Of a stretch of DNA of 64,000 bases, positions 51,821 through 61,178 are shown one piece after another. The translations under genes were made by a program, and so were the position numbers. Under the pieces are notes generated by a model. The model worked only from the letters and a program-made list of their open reading frames with translations, did no database searches and had not been told where the DNA came from. The stretch comes from Methanosarcina sp. (GTDB taxonomy: Archaea > Halobacteriota > Methanosarcinia > Methanosarcinales > Methanosarcinaceae), in NCBI GenBank assembly GCA_003164755.1, contig PLUB01000057.1:1-64000 (forward strand), given 5' to 3'. Position 1 is the stretch's first letter. Each line of letters opens with the position of its first letter.

Positions 51821-52742
51821 TTATTTTTCTATTACTGCGAACCTCATAGTGAATTTCATCCCATTTCCACTTTTCAAGTCAAATTCCCCCTCTAATTGAT
51901 CTACAAGGGAAGCTATCAGCTGAAATCCAAGACTATTAAGACCTTCAATTTCAAAGTTCTCAGGAATGCCCACGCCGTTGTCTGAGACCTCCAGGATAAA
52001 ACTGGTACTCTTACAACAATCTTTTTTGTTTTCTTCTCTACGGAGTTTAATTTGAATTTCTCCCTTAACTCTGCCGGGAAATGCATATTTGAGGGAGTTG
52101 GAAAAGAGTTCATTAATAATCATTCCTAATGGGACTGCAGTATCCATCTCAAAGAAAAGTTTATTTTCCAAATCCATATTTAAGCTGACATCGACATTTC
52201 CAAGTCTGTATGTCATAAAAATATTCTCAACAAGTTTCTCAAGGTATGATGAGAAACCAATTTTGTCGCCTCCATTGCCTTCATGCAGTTCCTCATGAAT
52301 AAGAGCCATAGATATCACTCTGTGTTGGATTTCCCTGAAGGCGTCTAAGACTTCTGAGTCCATTATATCCTTTCGGTATTTGAACTTTTCAGCCTGAAGG
52401 TCAAGAAGGGAAGAGATAACCTGGAGATTGTTCTTGATCCTATGATGAATTTCCTTTTCCCGGAAATTTTCAATTTTCTTCAGAGACTCTTCTGCCTTTT
52501 TACGCTTCGTAATCTCCTGAACTGTTGCTCCCATTTGAATAGGAATATTTTTTTTCATCAAAAATAACTTCACTTTGTTCATTGACTACACGTTCTTCTC
52601 CATTGGCTAAAATAATCATATAATCTATGTAATATTTATTTCTATTTAAATTTATTTTAACTTCATTACCCGAGTATATACTAAGGTAGTTTTTGTTGAA
52701 TAGGTCGTTACTATGTAATAGCAGATGAAAAAGTAAATTATA
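51821..52742 (-). pseudogene. PAS-histidine kinase (HisKA_2/HATPase), truncated and frameshifted
   Basis: The downstream frame (to 51821) encodes a complete transmitter. A HisKA_2 dimerisation helix carries the phospho-acceptor His in EIHHRIKNNLQVISSLLDLQ. It is followed by a HATPase with N box INELFSNSLKYAF, G1 VSDNGVGIPE and G2-like GNGMKFTMRF. Upstream, in another frame, a PAS/PAC end (YYIDYMIILANGEERVVNEQ, SEVIFDEK) is joined across a run of eight T at 52548-52555, so a one-base slip separates sensor and kinase. Further upstream the frame stops at 52743, so most of the sensor is lost. A 253-residue soluble kinase could still be made from 52582. Confidence 0.75.
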
Positions 52743-53111
52743 TTAGGCCCTTAACATATATATAATTTTTAGTATATGCTATTATTCTATCGGTCTGATT
52801 TTTCTACGCAATAAATTCTTGAGTAGAGATATTTCACATCTAAAGAAACCAATTACATGCAATACACAGAAATTTAACTTCGAATTTACAGCAAATTCGC
52901 TACATTACCCTCCGCTGCAATGTACCGAAAGTTCAGTAAAAAATAATCGATTTTGTACCCTTTTTTCTTCACCGCAAAAACCAGGATTAATTGAGGGGGG
53001 GACACCGGATGTATATATACTTTCAAAGAGTCAAAAGTAAAGAAATCAGCCTGTAAATGAACGTCCGATTCAGAAATGACAACTCTATACTAAAATCATT
53101 ACAAGATTTAA
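52743..53111. other. Spacer, no gene supported
   Basis: A 73-codon plus frame at 52819-53040 has no family features. A GA-rich run (AATTGAGGGGGGGACACC) sits near 52990. Nothing else is recognised. Confidence 0.35.
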
Positions 53112-53225
53112 GGTAATGGGCTTACATTAAGTCTTAAAGTTGAAGTTGAACCTGATGATGGGATTTCAAAAAAGAAGATCGAGGAGATGCAGATAGCTAT
53201 AAAGGAACTGGGTATGAATGAATAG
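53112..53225 (+). pseudogene. C-terminal fragment, possibly of a DUF499-type ATPase
   Basis: An in-frame tail GNGLTLSLKVEVEPDDGISK and KKIEEMQIAIKELGMNE ending at 53223-53225. It resembles, from memory, the end of DUF499 AAA-type proteins linked to defence loci. The upstream 99% of such a gene is absent. Identification is tentative. Confidence 0.35.
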
Positions 53226-54254
53226 AATATAATTCATTCTTGGATTAACTGAACTTTATACTTTCTTTACTTTTTATCCTACATCCAGTAGGTTGACAGT
53301 GCATTTTGAATATTTTTACTGAAAGCATTTTTCTAATTATGTAACAATTTATTTGGTTTGAAACTGGTTAACATCTGGCCCAACGTCTATTACATGTTCA
53401 AATTACAAAATGAGATTTCTTCTACTTTATTTTGTGAGCTTAGGTGACCAGGATGATCTGAAATGTATAAAAATTGATTTTGTTAGCTGCAGGGGGAAGA
53501 GATGCCTTCAGCCCTTCAGAAAGTCTACTGCAAGGTACGGAATATCTATAAATTATAATTAGATTTAATTTACCATATCTTTTTTGCATATATCCTAAAT
53601 AGTATTAACATAAAACAATTAGTAAAGAATTATGTGGTCATGATATCATGAATTATCAAAGGTTTTGGTCTTTCCCCGCCAATCAATAAATGACTTAGTC
53701 TCAGTCCCCACAGTAGGTTTTTTTGAGTACCCTTAGAAGATCTATCTGACTCAGGAAAATGCCCTAATAACCCTATAATCTTTCATTTTTTGATTGAACT
53801 AATCTAAACCCTACCTCCACACCTAAGCAAAATATCTGTAAATTTACAGTTAAGTTTTATGTACGATGTGTTTGATTTTATTTTCTATGTGAAATCGCGG
53901 CTAAAATATATGTATATATATTTATTGATATATATCTATTTTATATTAAACATATATAAATATGGATTAATTTTATATTCATTTACAGAAATAATTTTGA
54001 TGTAACAACGTCGGGACTTTACCTATGTGATATAACCGTGAATAGGTAATGATTTGTCACTTAGACTGCTTTATGTCCTTCAGCAGTAATCATAATATCC
54101 TTTTGTGGGCTTGCAAGTTTTATTATAATACATCGTTATTTAAAAATAAGGAAATAGGTTTTAATTAAAACCCATAAAATGATTATTAAGCAACGAGTTT
54201 TTTGCAGTTTCGTTTTCAGAATGATAGTTGATAATTTATTTCAAATATTGCTGC
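53226..54254. other. Long AT-rich spacer with repeat X copy 2
   Basis: Contains repeat family X (53446-53800). The rest, including the alternating TATATA stretch at 53905-53960, shows no gene. Confidence 0.45.
53446..53800. repeat. Dispersed repeat family X, copy 2
   Basis: Collinear with 6191-6540 and 55503-55660. The hairpin at 53486-53512 has stem GCTG/CAGC, a mismatch, then AGG/CCT. Shared flanks are GACCAGG-TGATCT and AAATGT on the 5' side. Confidence 0.6.
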
Positions 54255-54950
54255 TTAAAAAATATTGTATCCAATAGTGTATCCTGGAAGAAACTTCATA
54301 TTGTATCCGATATTGTATCCACGATCATATCTGTTTATAACTCTAATTGGATATCTTACTTCAATCGGATATCCTTCACGGTCTTCATTCAAATAAAACT
54401 GCTCATCTGTTGATTCCAAATTCGGGTTCATTGTTAAGCTTACTGGCTCAGAAGCTTCTGTTTTGCTTTTTTTATTAATGCTTATTACTGATTCACTAGT
54501 TCCATTTTTGGGTTTTGTATTTATGCTTACTGGTTCAATAGTTTCATTTTCATGTTTTGCATTTATGCTTACTGGTTCAATAGTTTCTTTTTTGATTGCA
54601 GTTTCGGTGCTTACTGTCATGGCAGTTATAAATGCTGGCTTTATAAGTGTATCATTGCCATCAGGTCCCCATACATTTAATGTGACATTATAAATCCCAG
54701 GTTTCCCAAAATTATGATGAGTCGTTATATTTGAACCACTATAAGTAGTGGCTCCAGTTCCTTCATTCTCAAATATCCAGCGCCAAGAAGTAACATTACC
54801 TGTGACGTCACCAGTAAACCGCGTATGTAAAGGAATAGTCCCATTTGTAACGTTAGCAGAAAAATCATTAATTTTGATATTGCCTGCTGCTAAATACGCT
54901 GGCATCAAAAGCAGTATCAATAAAGCCATCGGTAAAAAATATTTTCTCAT
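54255..54950 (-). CDS. Secreted PKD-domain protein with short C-terminal repeats
   Basis: A 231-residue exported protein. Residues 1-22 are a signal peptide (MRKYFLPMALLILLLMPAYL). Residues 25-110 are one PKD domain (PLHTRFTGDVTGNVTSWRW, GDG-like FENEGTG, HNFGKPGIYNVTLNV). Residues 120-180 hold four roughly 14-residue repeats (TIEPVSINAKHENE and variants). The end is rich in Gly/Tyr/Asn (RGYNIGYN). A strong AAGGAGAATTC ribosome-binding site precedes the ATG at 54950. PKD domains are common in Methanosarcina surface-layer and adhesion proteins; its partner is unknown. Confidence 0.82.
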   Translation of the reverse strand: MRKYFLPMALLILLLMPAYLAAGNIKINDFSANVTNGTIPLHTRFTGDVTGNVTSWRWIFENEGTGATTYSGSNITTHHNFGKPGIYNVTLNVWGPDGNDTLIKPAFITAMTVSTETAIKKETIEPVSINAKHENETIEPVSINTKPKNGTSESVISINKKSKTEASEPVSLTMNPNLESTDEQFYLNEDREGYPIEVRYPIRVINRYDRGYNIGYNMKFLPGYTIGYNIF

Positions 54951-55502
54951 ATCGAATTCTCCTTAGGACTAACGCATTTTATATGCAAAAAACACTAGCA
55001 AGTCAATCATAAGTATTATGATTTAAATAATTTGAAGCTTTAAGCATGTGGTTTTTCAATGAATTGCGTAAGTTCATATTGTTCTAATTTTCTTGCCGAT
55101 AGACTATCGGCAGGGAGTTTTTAGATTGACTATCCCACATATATACTTTGTTCTTCAAATACAGAATTTAAATAAGTAGAAATAAGTAAATAACTACTTT
55201 TAATGGTTTAATTCCAGATATCATCTCTAAATTATGAAAAACAAGAAACGAAAATAAATGCAAAGATACAATATTGGCTGATTATATTCTTTAATTCCAA
55301 GACGAGATGATATCCAACTAAGTAAGGGGGAAAGATATGGATTGTAGCACAAAAAACCACATAAATGGATATTTGTCTAGTATACTTCGAAGGGCCGAAA
55401 GATGGCTGGATATGCATTGATTCTTATTAATTGACACGATAGGTCATATTACAAAAAATAATGGTATTGATTTAAAAATAATATTTTTTTATTAGTTTAG
55501 GG
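54951..55502. other. Spacer with a perfect hairpin
   Basis: Holds the hairpin at 55094-55112. A 61-codon minus frame at 55232-55417 is not supported. Confidence 0.4.
55094..55112. terminator. Perfect 8-bp hairpin
   Basis: TGCCGATA-GAC-TATCGGCA forms an 8-bp stem with a 3-base loop, followed by AGGGAGTTTTT. It is the most stable-looking hairpin in the spacer. It could be a terminator or a palindromic binding site; it lies upstream of the PKD gene on the opposite strand. Confidence 0.35.
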
Positions 55503-55660
55503 GACCAGGCTGATCTAAAATGTCAAAAAAATTGATTTGTTAACTGCAGGGGAAGAGGATCCTACAGCTGCCGGAAAGTATACTGCAAGGTACGAGTGGT
55601 ACCTCTAAATTATGATTAGTTTTAGTATCAATTAGTTTAAGTTAGTGATATTTAGAATAT
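55503..55660. repeat. Dispersed repeat family X, copy 3 (5' part)
   Basis: GACCAGGCTGATCT, then the hairpin CTG-c-AGG ... CCT-a-CAG (55544-55567), then TACTGCAAGGTACG, shared with copy 2. The 3' half is lost or diverged. Confidence 0.6.
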
Positions 55661-56220
55661 ATACAAAAAAAAGTATAGCAAATTAAATCTAATTATTAAA
55701 TTAAAGGTTTCCCAGCACCTTCAAGCAGACTTTCTATCGAGCTACAGGTATTTCTTCACATACAACTCACAAGATCAATTCAAACATCTGGTTGAAACAA
55801 ACTACTTATATCAGTTTTGTAAACAATTTGTTGAAATCGGAGATCAAAAAGTACCAAAATATTTGATCCGTTCTTGAAGTGTGAATTTAAAGAATATTAT
55901 CGATGAAAAGAGATATTAAAACATGCAGGAAGAACATTCTTTGGTAGAAGAGGATCCAATGACGGAAACTGCTATGGTTGAGATGTGAGGACTTCTGACT
56001 GAAGAACAATACATTTTTATGTTTAGTGACTTAACCGAATCCAAATGAAGTATTTATTAATTATATATTGGTTAAAAATGCGAAAAAGAAGAATTAGAAA
56101 TTTCTGGAATTCTCTGTGATTTTTAATAGAAATTTAGGGTTAAAAAGATAATCTACCCTTTTCCTAATAATGACCTTTAACTTTTGACGTTAAATTTTCG
56201 GTAGTGAGGGAGAAGAAATC
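55661..56220. other. Spacer with traces of a decayed gene
   Basis: Plus-strand pieces such as DQFKHLVETNYLYQFCKQF and LVEEDPMTETAMVEM look protein-like but are broken by stops; no family is recognised. Confidence 0.3.
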
Positions 56221-57427
56221 GTGTCCTTAAGCTCTAAATCATCTATCATTGGGAAAGTAAGGGAATTAATAAAATCGTCATCCTCCCAATTCAGAGCCCT
56301 AAAGTTTGTCCTGCTGATCGGCGTGATGAGCTTTTTTGCAGACTTCGTGTACGAAGGTTCGCGAGGAATAATCGGTCCTTATCTTGCATTACTCAGAGCA
56401 AGTGCGTTTACTGTTTCCGCAGTTACCTGATTTGGTGAATTCATAGGGTACGCTTGGCGCCTTATTTCGGGAAGCTTCAGCGATAAAACTGGTCAATTTT
56501 GGTTTATTACAATCTTTGGTTATGTTATTCAGATGGCTTCAGTACCGTTGCTTGCATTGGTCGAGAGCTGGCAGATGGCAACAGTGCTCATTATTCTGGA
56601 GCGATTTGGCAGGGCGACTCGTAACCCTCCGCGCGATGTTATGCTTTCTTATGCTGCCAAAGAGATGGGAGGATATGGCTGGGCCTTTGGCGTCCATGAA
56701 GCACTTGATCAATTCGGAGCATTATTAGGTCCGTTGGCTGCAGCCGGTATCCTTGCTTGGCGTGGTGACTACCGGCTCGCTTTTGCCATGTTACCCATTC
56801 CAGCTCTCATCCTGCTCTCTCTCCTAGCTGTTGCACGCTTAACTTATCCCCATCCAGAAGAGATGAACGATATACCCACCAATTTAGAGGCAAAGGACCT
56901 TCCTTATGCTTTTTGGCTTTATCTTGTGGGAGCTGTGTTTGTAGCCATTGGATTTGCAGATTTTCCTTTCATGGCGTATCACTTAGAAAAGATGTCTATT
57001 GTCTCCACTTCAATGATTCCAATTTTCTACGCAGTGGCTATGGGCATGAGCGGATTAGGCTCTCTACTCTTTGGCCGCCTCTTTGACAGTGTTGGCATTA
57101 TCATCCTAGTCTCCTTAACGATTTCTCTCTGCCCTGTTTGCTCCATTAGTGTTTCTAGGAGGCTTCTGGGAAGCACTCATCGGAATTGCACTATGGTGTC
57201 TGGACATGGGAATCCATGAGTCGATTATTCCTGCCGCAGTAGCCTTGATGGTACAAGTTCAACGACGTGCTTCTGCGTATGGTCTCTTCACGGCGAGCTA
57301 TGAACTTTTTTGGTTTATGGGGAGCAGATTGATTGGCAGCCCCTATAGCGTATCGTTGCCATTGTTAATCGCGTTCTGCTTGGTTACAGAATTTGCCGCC
57401 CTCCCACTATTTTTTCTAGCAAAATAG
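56221..57427 (+). pseudogene. MFS transporter, one nonsense and one frameshift
   Basis: Joined, the frames give a full-length major facilitator of about 400 residues with around 11-12 membrane helices. It starts at GTG 56221 (GAGGGAG upstream). MSFFADFVYEGSRGIIGPYL and RFGRATRNPPRDVMLSYAA are the loop signatures of a drug/unknown-solute MFS group. A TGA at 56428-56430 follows SAVT, where a Gly (GGA) is likely. The frame resumes at once (FGEFIGYAWR). An extra base in the CT-rich run near 57131 shifts the frame, and the last four helices follow to 57427. Only two lesions suggest recent inactivation or read errors. Confidence 0.78.
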
Positions 57428-57958
57428 CAGAGAAGTCCAAACTCACGATTTTGACAGTGGAATAATAATATAGGTCTAAATTACGCATAAATTCATCGAA
57501 AAGTGAAAAACAGAAGCAGATACTTAATTGTCAAAATCTCAATAAAAGACGCCTTCAGACCTTGAATGGAAGGGTCACGTCAGGGTATTCTCCCCGCTGA
57601 AGTCATCCCTTAAAGCTTCGTCTGCAACGGAGCAGATAAAATGCATCTTTTCCTGAAAATTGTTCAAACTGGATCAACCCTTTTGTTTTCCGAAACACGG
57701 CTAAACTACTTTTTTCTGCAAATAGCTTACCTGAAGGAAAGAAGGATAATGCGTATTATCAGAGATGGAGTTTAATCAATTTCCCTAACAACTTCGAAGG
57801 CAGGAACGAAGACCGGAATTCAATATCAAAATTGCAAGATCCCTGAGGACTTTCCGGCTTTCTGAATCTCGCACTTATAAGAGCTATAAAAATAGAAAGA
57901 GAAATTATGACAAAGTTAGGACAAAATAGATTAAAAGTGCTTTGAACAAAAGTTTAGG
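57428..57958. other. Spacer between MFS pseudogene and tRNA
   Basis: No gene is supported. GGGTATTCTCCCCGCTGAAG near 57576 resembles the GC-rich ends of IS200/IS605 elements, but no partner end was found. Confidence 0.35.
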
Positions 57959-58069
57959 TGCCCGGAGCGTGACTCGAACACGCGACCTCCAGATACCTCA
58001 GGAGATTAAAGACGCCTTATTTAAAAGTCCCTATGAGTCTGGCGCCCCAACCGACTAGGCTATCCGGGC
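57959..58069 (-). tRNA. tRNA-Met (CAT), elongator, with 37-base intron
   Basis: Acceptor GCCCGGA/TCCGGGC with discriminator A, D stem GCCT/GGGC, anticodon stem CCAGA/TCTGG, five-base variable loop, T stem GCGTG/CACGC with loop TTCGAGT. The anticodon loop reads CTCATA, giving CAT. A 37-base intron follows position 37 and is bounded by a bulge-helix-bulge: central helix CTCA/TGAG, 3-base bulges at both splice sites. The mature length is 74. A TATA-like box (TTTAATATAG) lies about 40 bases upstream. Elongator Met is preferred to tRNA-Ile(CAT) from the acceptor sequence. Confidence 0.9.
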
Positions 58070-58683
58070 CTTCAACACACAAATGTACGAAGCTATATTA
58101 AAGGATAGCGATCGGAGGAGTAAAACTAGATTTGTATCAAATCGTTATTCTAGACGAATACCCTGCAGCTTTTTGAGGAAATGGAAACTTTCCCAAGAAC
58201 CATTATATTCTAGCGGATTTATATCTTGATCTACCTTCGCACTATAAAAATAGAACTACTTAATGCAATCCATTATACTTATAAAACAAGATATCAAATG
58301 TTTTTTATGGAGTATCAATAAAATTTCATTTAGACAATGACAGAAATAATTATTTCAAATTTATATGCTTTCAAATTGGTTTAAAACCCTAAAAGATGAT
58401 TAAAAGAATTTTTTATTCCTTATCAGATTGCCTAAATTTTACCATTAATTAGACTAATAAGTGACTACAATAAATTAAAAACTTCGAAAAAAGTAGAAAA
58501 GCTCCAAATTGGAAATGCTAACTGCGAATCAAAATTTTTATAAAACTGCATGCTAAAAGTACAGCACAAAACAAGAATTATAATATGATAAGAGAATATA
58601 TATGCTTTGAGTAGGTAATCTATAGTGAAGTTCTTAGATAAAACATTTAAGTAGCATTATCTAAAGGTAGAAATGAATGAAAA
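58070..58683. other. AT-rich spacer, tRNA promoter only
   Basis: Apart from the likely tRNA promoter near 58100-58115, no feature is recognised. Confidence 0.4.
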
Positions 58684-59046
58684 TCAAGCAGAAGAAAGCT
58701 TTACGATGGCTTCTGCCAGATTCCCGTTTGACTTTATTAGAGCTTCACATGCCTCTTTTTCAGAAACACCTGTCTGTTCCATTACGAGTTTTATATCATC
58801 TGCGGGAATTTCCAGTTCTTTCGGGATTTCCTTTGCGTCACCTACAATCTGGTATGTTTCTGAGCCCTGAACATTCATGATAGTGACATTTGCATTTTCT
58901 ATGACGATATTTGAGTCTGCAGTCTTTATTATTACTTCCTGAACATCCTTGAGCTCTTTGACATTAATCCCCATCTGCTTCATCATTTGCTTCATTTTAG
59001 CCGGGTTCATACCCCGGCCTCCCACTCCTTCAATTCCTGGAAACAT
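58684..59046 (-). CDS. nac: Nascent polypeptide-associated complex protein (archaeal NAC)
   Basis: A 120-residue ribosome-associated chaperone that shields new chains; archaea form a homodimer. The N-terminus is Gly/Met-rich (MFPGIEGVGGRGMNPAKMKQ). The NAC domain is residues 30-80 (VIIKTADSNIVIENANVTIM, QIVGDAKE). The C-terminal UBA domain is residues 82-119 (DIKLVMEQTGVSEKEACEAL). AAAGGAG precedes the ATG at 59046. It is 82 bases downstream of the HesB/IscA gene on the same strand. Length and domain order match other archaeal NACs. Confidence 0.95.
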   Translation of the reverse strand: MFPGIEGVGGRGMNPAKMKQMMKQMGINVKELKDVQEVIIKTADSNIVIENANVTIMNVQGSETYQIVGDAKEIPKELEIPADDIKLVMEQTGVSEKEACEALIKSNGNLAEAIVKLSSA

Positions 59047-59128
59047 GGATTTGCTTCTCCTTTGTTGATAGTTTTTGTTTGTTCTTTTAGGTTCTAGTTC
59101 ACATACTTTGTCATGGTTTTATTTACCT

Positions 59129-59449
59129 TTAATGACATCCTCCCCCACATGTGCCGCATCCACCGGCTGTGGGGTTGCTAATAAGGAATCCTTTCCCATT
59201 TTCATCTTCAATAAAGTCAATGCTGCCCTCAGAGAAGCTTCTTTCAATATCTTTTGCCATCACGAGTTTGATTCCATTACTTTCTATCGTTACATCTTCT
59301 TCCTTTACTTCACCATCAAAGGAAAGTCCATATTGAATTCCACCACATGAGACTCCGGCAACAAATATTCTGAGAGCAATTTCGGGATTTCCTTCCTGTT
59401 CAATCAGTGTTTTAAGTTCTGAAGCAGCTTTATTTGTTATTTCTATCAT
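59129..59449 (-). CDS. HesB/IscA-family iron-sulfur protein
   Basis: A 106-residue A-type scaffold/carrier for Fe-S clusters. Conserved Cys35 is in VAGVSCGGIQYGLSFD, and the C-terminal Cys motif is GCGTCGGGC (Cys98, Cys101, Cys105), slightly extended compared with the usual C-G-C. GAGGTG sits just upstream of the ATG at 59449. It precedes nac on the minus strand. A role in cluster assembly is inferred from the family; methanogens need many Fe-S proteins. Confidence 0.88.
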   Translation of the reverse strand: MIEITNKAASELKTLIEQEGNPEIALRIFVAGVSCGGIQYGLSFDGEVKEEDVTIESNGIKLVMAKDIERSFSEGSIDFIEDENGKGFLISNPTAGGCGTCGGGCH

Positions 59450-59764
59450 TTATACACCTCTTTTTTACTTTGAACGTTTTCTAAAAGGACGCCTCCTTTA
59501 ATTTTGATACTATTCATCCATTACAGCTTACAGATAATTTCCAAATGGTATATATTCTTGCATCTGATACATATAACGTTTATTTCGAATTAACGTTTAT
59601 TTAGAATTGGGACTTTATTCTCCCGAAAGATACTTTTTTGATGGAACATCTGAGAGAGCAGGACACTTATTCCTTCTGAATAAATGTTATTATTCTTCTA
59701 ATATACAAATATAATATATATATAGATTACATACTTTTCCGGATAGTTTGCCACAATTTTTAAT
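59450..59764. other. Spacer, no gene supported
   Basis: AT-rich, with TATATATATAG near 59712-59722. It holds the promoter of the HesB gene; nothing else is seen. Confidence 0.4.
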
Positions 59765-60916
59765 TCACAGAAATTCAGCATCTTCATCCATAGGCTGTTC
59801 CAGGACCTTTGCGTTATAAGCATTTATTTCCACAGAATTACGCTTTCCCCTCACTTCCCAGATAGGGATATGCACAAGCTCCATGTCGAGATCTATATCT
59901 TCAGCTTTTGGGCCGATGCTCCTATGTTCATATATAATTGCCTGGTCGTCCATATTGTTAAAGCGCATTTCACGTGTATTTTCCTCAATAATTAAATCTA
60001 GAATGATCTTCTCACCCTGCTTCCTGTTAACATTCGGCCTTTTTATCTCATGCTGTACTGCCGGGATTCTTGTCGGCATTTTAAGACCTTCAATTTCCAT
60101 CTCCTCGTTTGATTTATTCAGCGCGTTAAGAAACCCTCTCCCTTTGCCGGCAATACTTAAAACTTTTGATCGAAATCGCTTTTCTACCTCAACATTATAT
60201 ATATATTTCCAAAAAGGTACAAATTTCAAAATTGCATCCTCAGGATTGCTGAGATAGGATTTTGCAATGTCTATCGCCTGATTTTTAGACAAATTTGGTT
60301 CCACTGATCGTATATTAAGCATTCCGTATGAATCAACTTTGGGAATCTCCCCCCGTTCCAGTTTGTTTGGATTATTCATTTCCTCATAAGGCCTTAGCAG
60401 AGATTTGGCTTCAAAAAAGGCATTATTTGCCCCCAATGACTGGCTCTGGGGTGGTAATAGCTCTTCGCTATAGTCAGATCCCTGCCTGAATACATCTTCT
60501 TTCAAGCCTTCTGAATTCAATTCAAAAGTTGTTGCGGTGGATGAATCCAGTGTCTTATTTGTTGATGGAGCTTCTGGTTCAAAATGCGAATTTTTTGTTT
60601 TTCGTTCTATATTTAAGAGAACCGTCCTTCCTATCCTAAGGGCCAGATCATCTCTGTCCCACAAATGGATCCCAAATTCAGCTGCATAGTTACTTAATTC
60701 TCCAGAAGTTTTCTGGGTCATTACATATATTCCTGTACAACCTTCTAACTTTTCGTAAAAGGCTTTTATTTCTTCATAACCTGGTCTTAAAGCACACCTT
60801 ACATGAACATGATATCGTTTTTTCTCCACACTGATGTCACACCGACTGGATATTGTAACATCGTATCCAGATGATTTGAAGATATCCACAAGAATTTTTA
60901 AAAGGTCTTGCTCCAT
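59765..60916 (-). CDS. Restriction endonuclease-like (Mrr-type) N-domain protein
   Basis: A 383-residue protein. Residues 1-100 have the strand-helix layout of Mrr-like nuclease folds: ILVDIFKSSGYDV, KKRYHVHVRC, TGIYVMTQKTSGELSNYAAEFGI-type helix and LWDRDDLALRIGR. A clear catalytic D/E-x-K is not obvious, so activity is uncertain. Residues 110-200 are a low-complexity linker. Residues 200-383 form a beta-rich domain (VEPNLSKNQAIDIAKSYL, FVPFWKYIYNVEVEKRF, LVHIPIWEVRGKR) resembling peptide-transport or surface-sensing modules. ATG 60916 is chosen with GGTGAG just upstream. It faces away from the debranching enzyme gene. Confidence 0.6.
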   Translation of the reverse strand: MEQDLLKILVDIFKSSGYDVTISSRCDISVEKKRYHVHVRCALRPGYEEIKAFYEKLEGCTGIYVMTQKTSGELSNYAAEFGIHLWDRDDLALRIGRTVLLNIERKTKNSHFEPEAPSTNKTLDSSTATTFELNSEGLKEDVFRQGSDYSEELLPPQSQSLGANNAFFEAKSLLRPYEEMNNPNKLERGEIPKVDSYGMLNIRSVEPNLSKNQAIDIAKSYLSNPEDAILKFVPFWKYIYNVEVEKRFRSKVLSIAGKGRGFLNALNKSNEEMEIEGLKMPTRIPAVQHEIKRPNVNRKQGEKIILDLIIEENTREMRFNNMDDQAIIYEHRSIGPKAEDIDLDMELVHIPIWEVRGKRNSVEINAYNAKVLEQPMDEDAEFL

Positions 60917-60974
60917 TATTCTCACCCTTCTATATCTTACACAGCTAAAATAGTTTATGTTTTACACTTAATAA

Positions 60975-61071
60975 ATATAGAAGACTTTGATAAACCCCTT
61001 AATTTCTTCATATGCTCATAAATTGTATATGAATGACTCGCAAAAACCAGAGTTTATCAAAATCCTCTCTA
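60975..61071. repeat. MITE copy, well preserved
   Basis: TATAGAAGACTTTGATAAAC and GTTTATCAAAATCCTCTCT form the terminal inverted repeat; the core CATATGCTCATAAA is the reverse of that at 26120. It fills the divergent promoter region between the nuclease-like gene and the debranching enzyme. Confidence 0.75.
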
Positions 61072-61178
61072 AAAATTTTATAACCTATTTATACGTCAAA
61101 GTTATCTCTTTTAATCCTTTTTTATTATTTTTCCAAGCATACAACTATTTAAGAAATCAAATCATAATAAATTACATT

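Noticed and set aside
53905..53960. Replication origin, because of the alternating AT tract
   Set aside because: No origin recognition boxes, no orc1/cdc6 gene and no repeat array nearby.
57570..57605. GC-rich GGGTATTCTCCCCGC block resembling an IS605 right end
   Set aside because: No left end, no TnpA/TnpB nearby, and the stem is short. Not called as an element.
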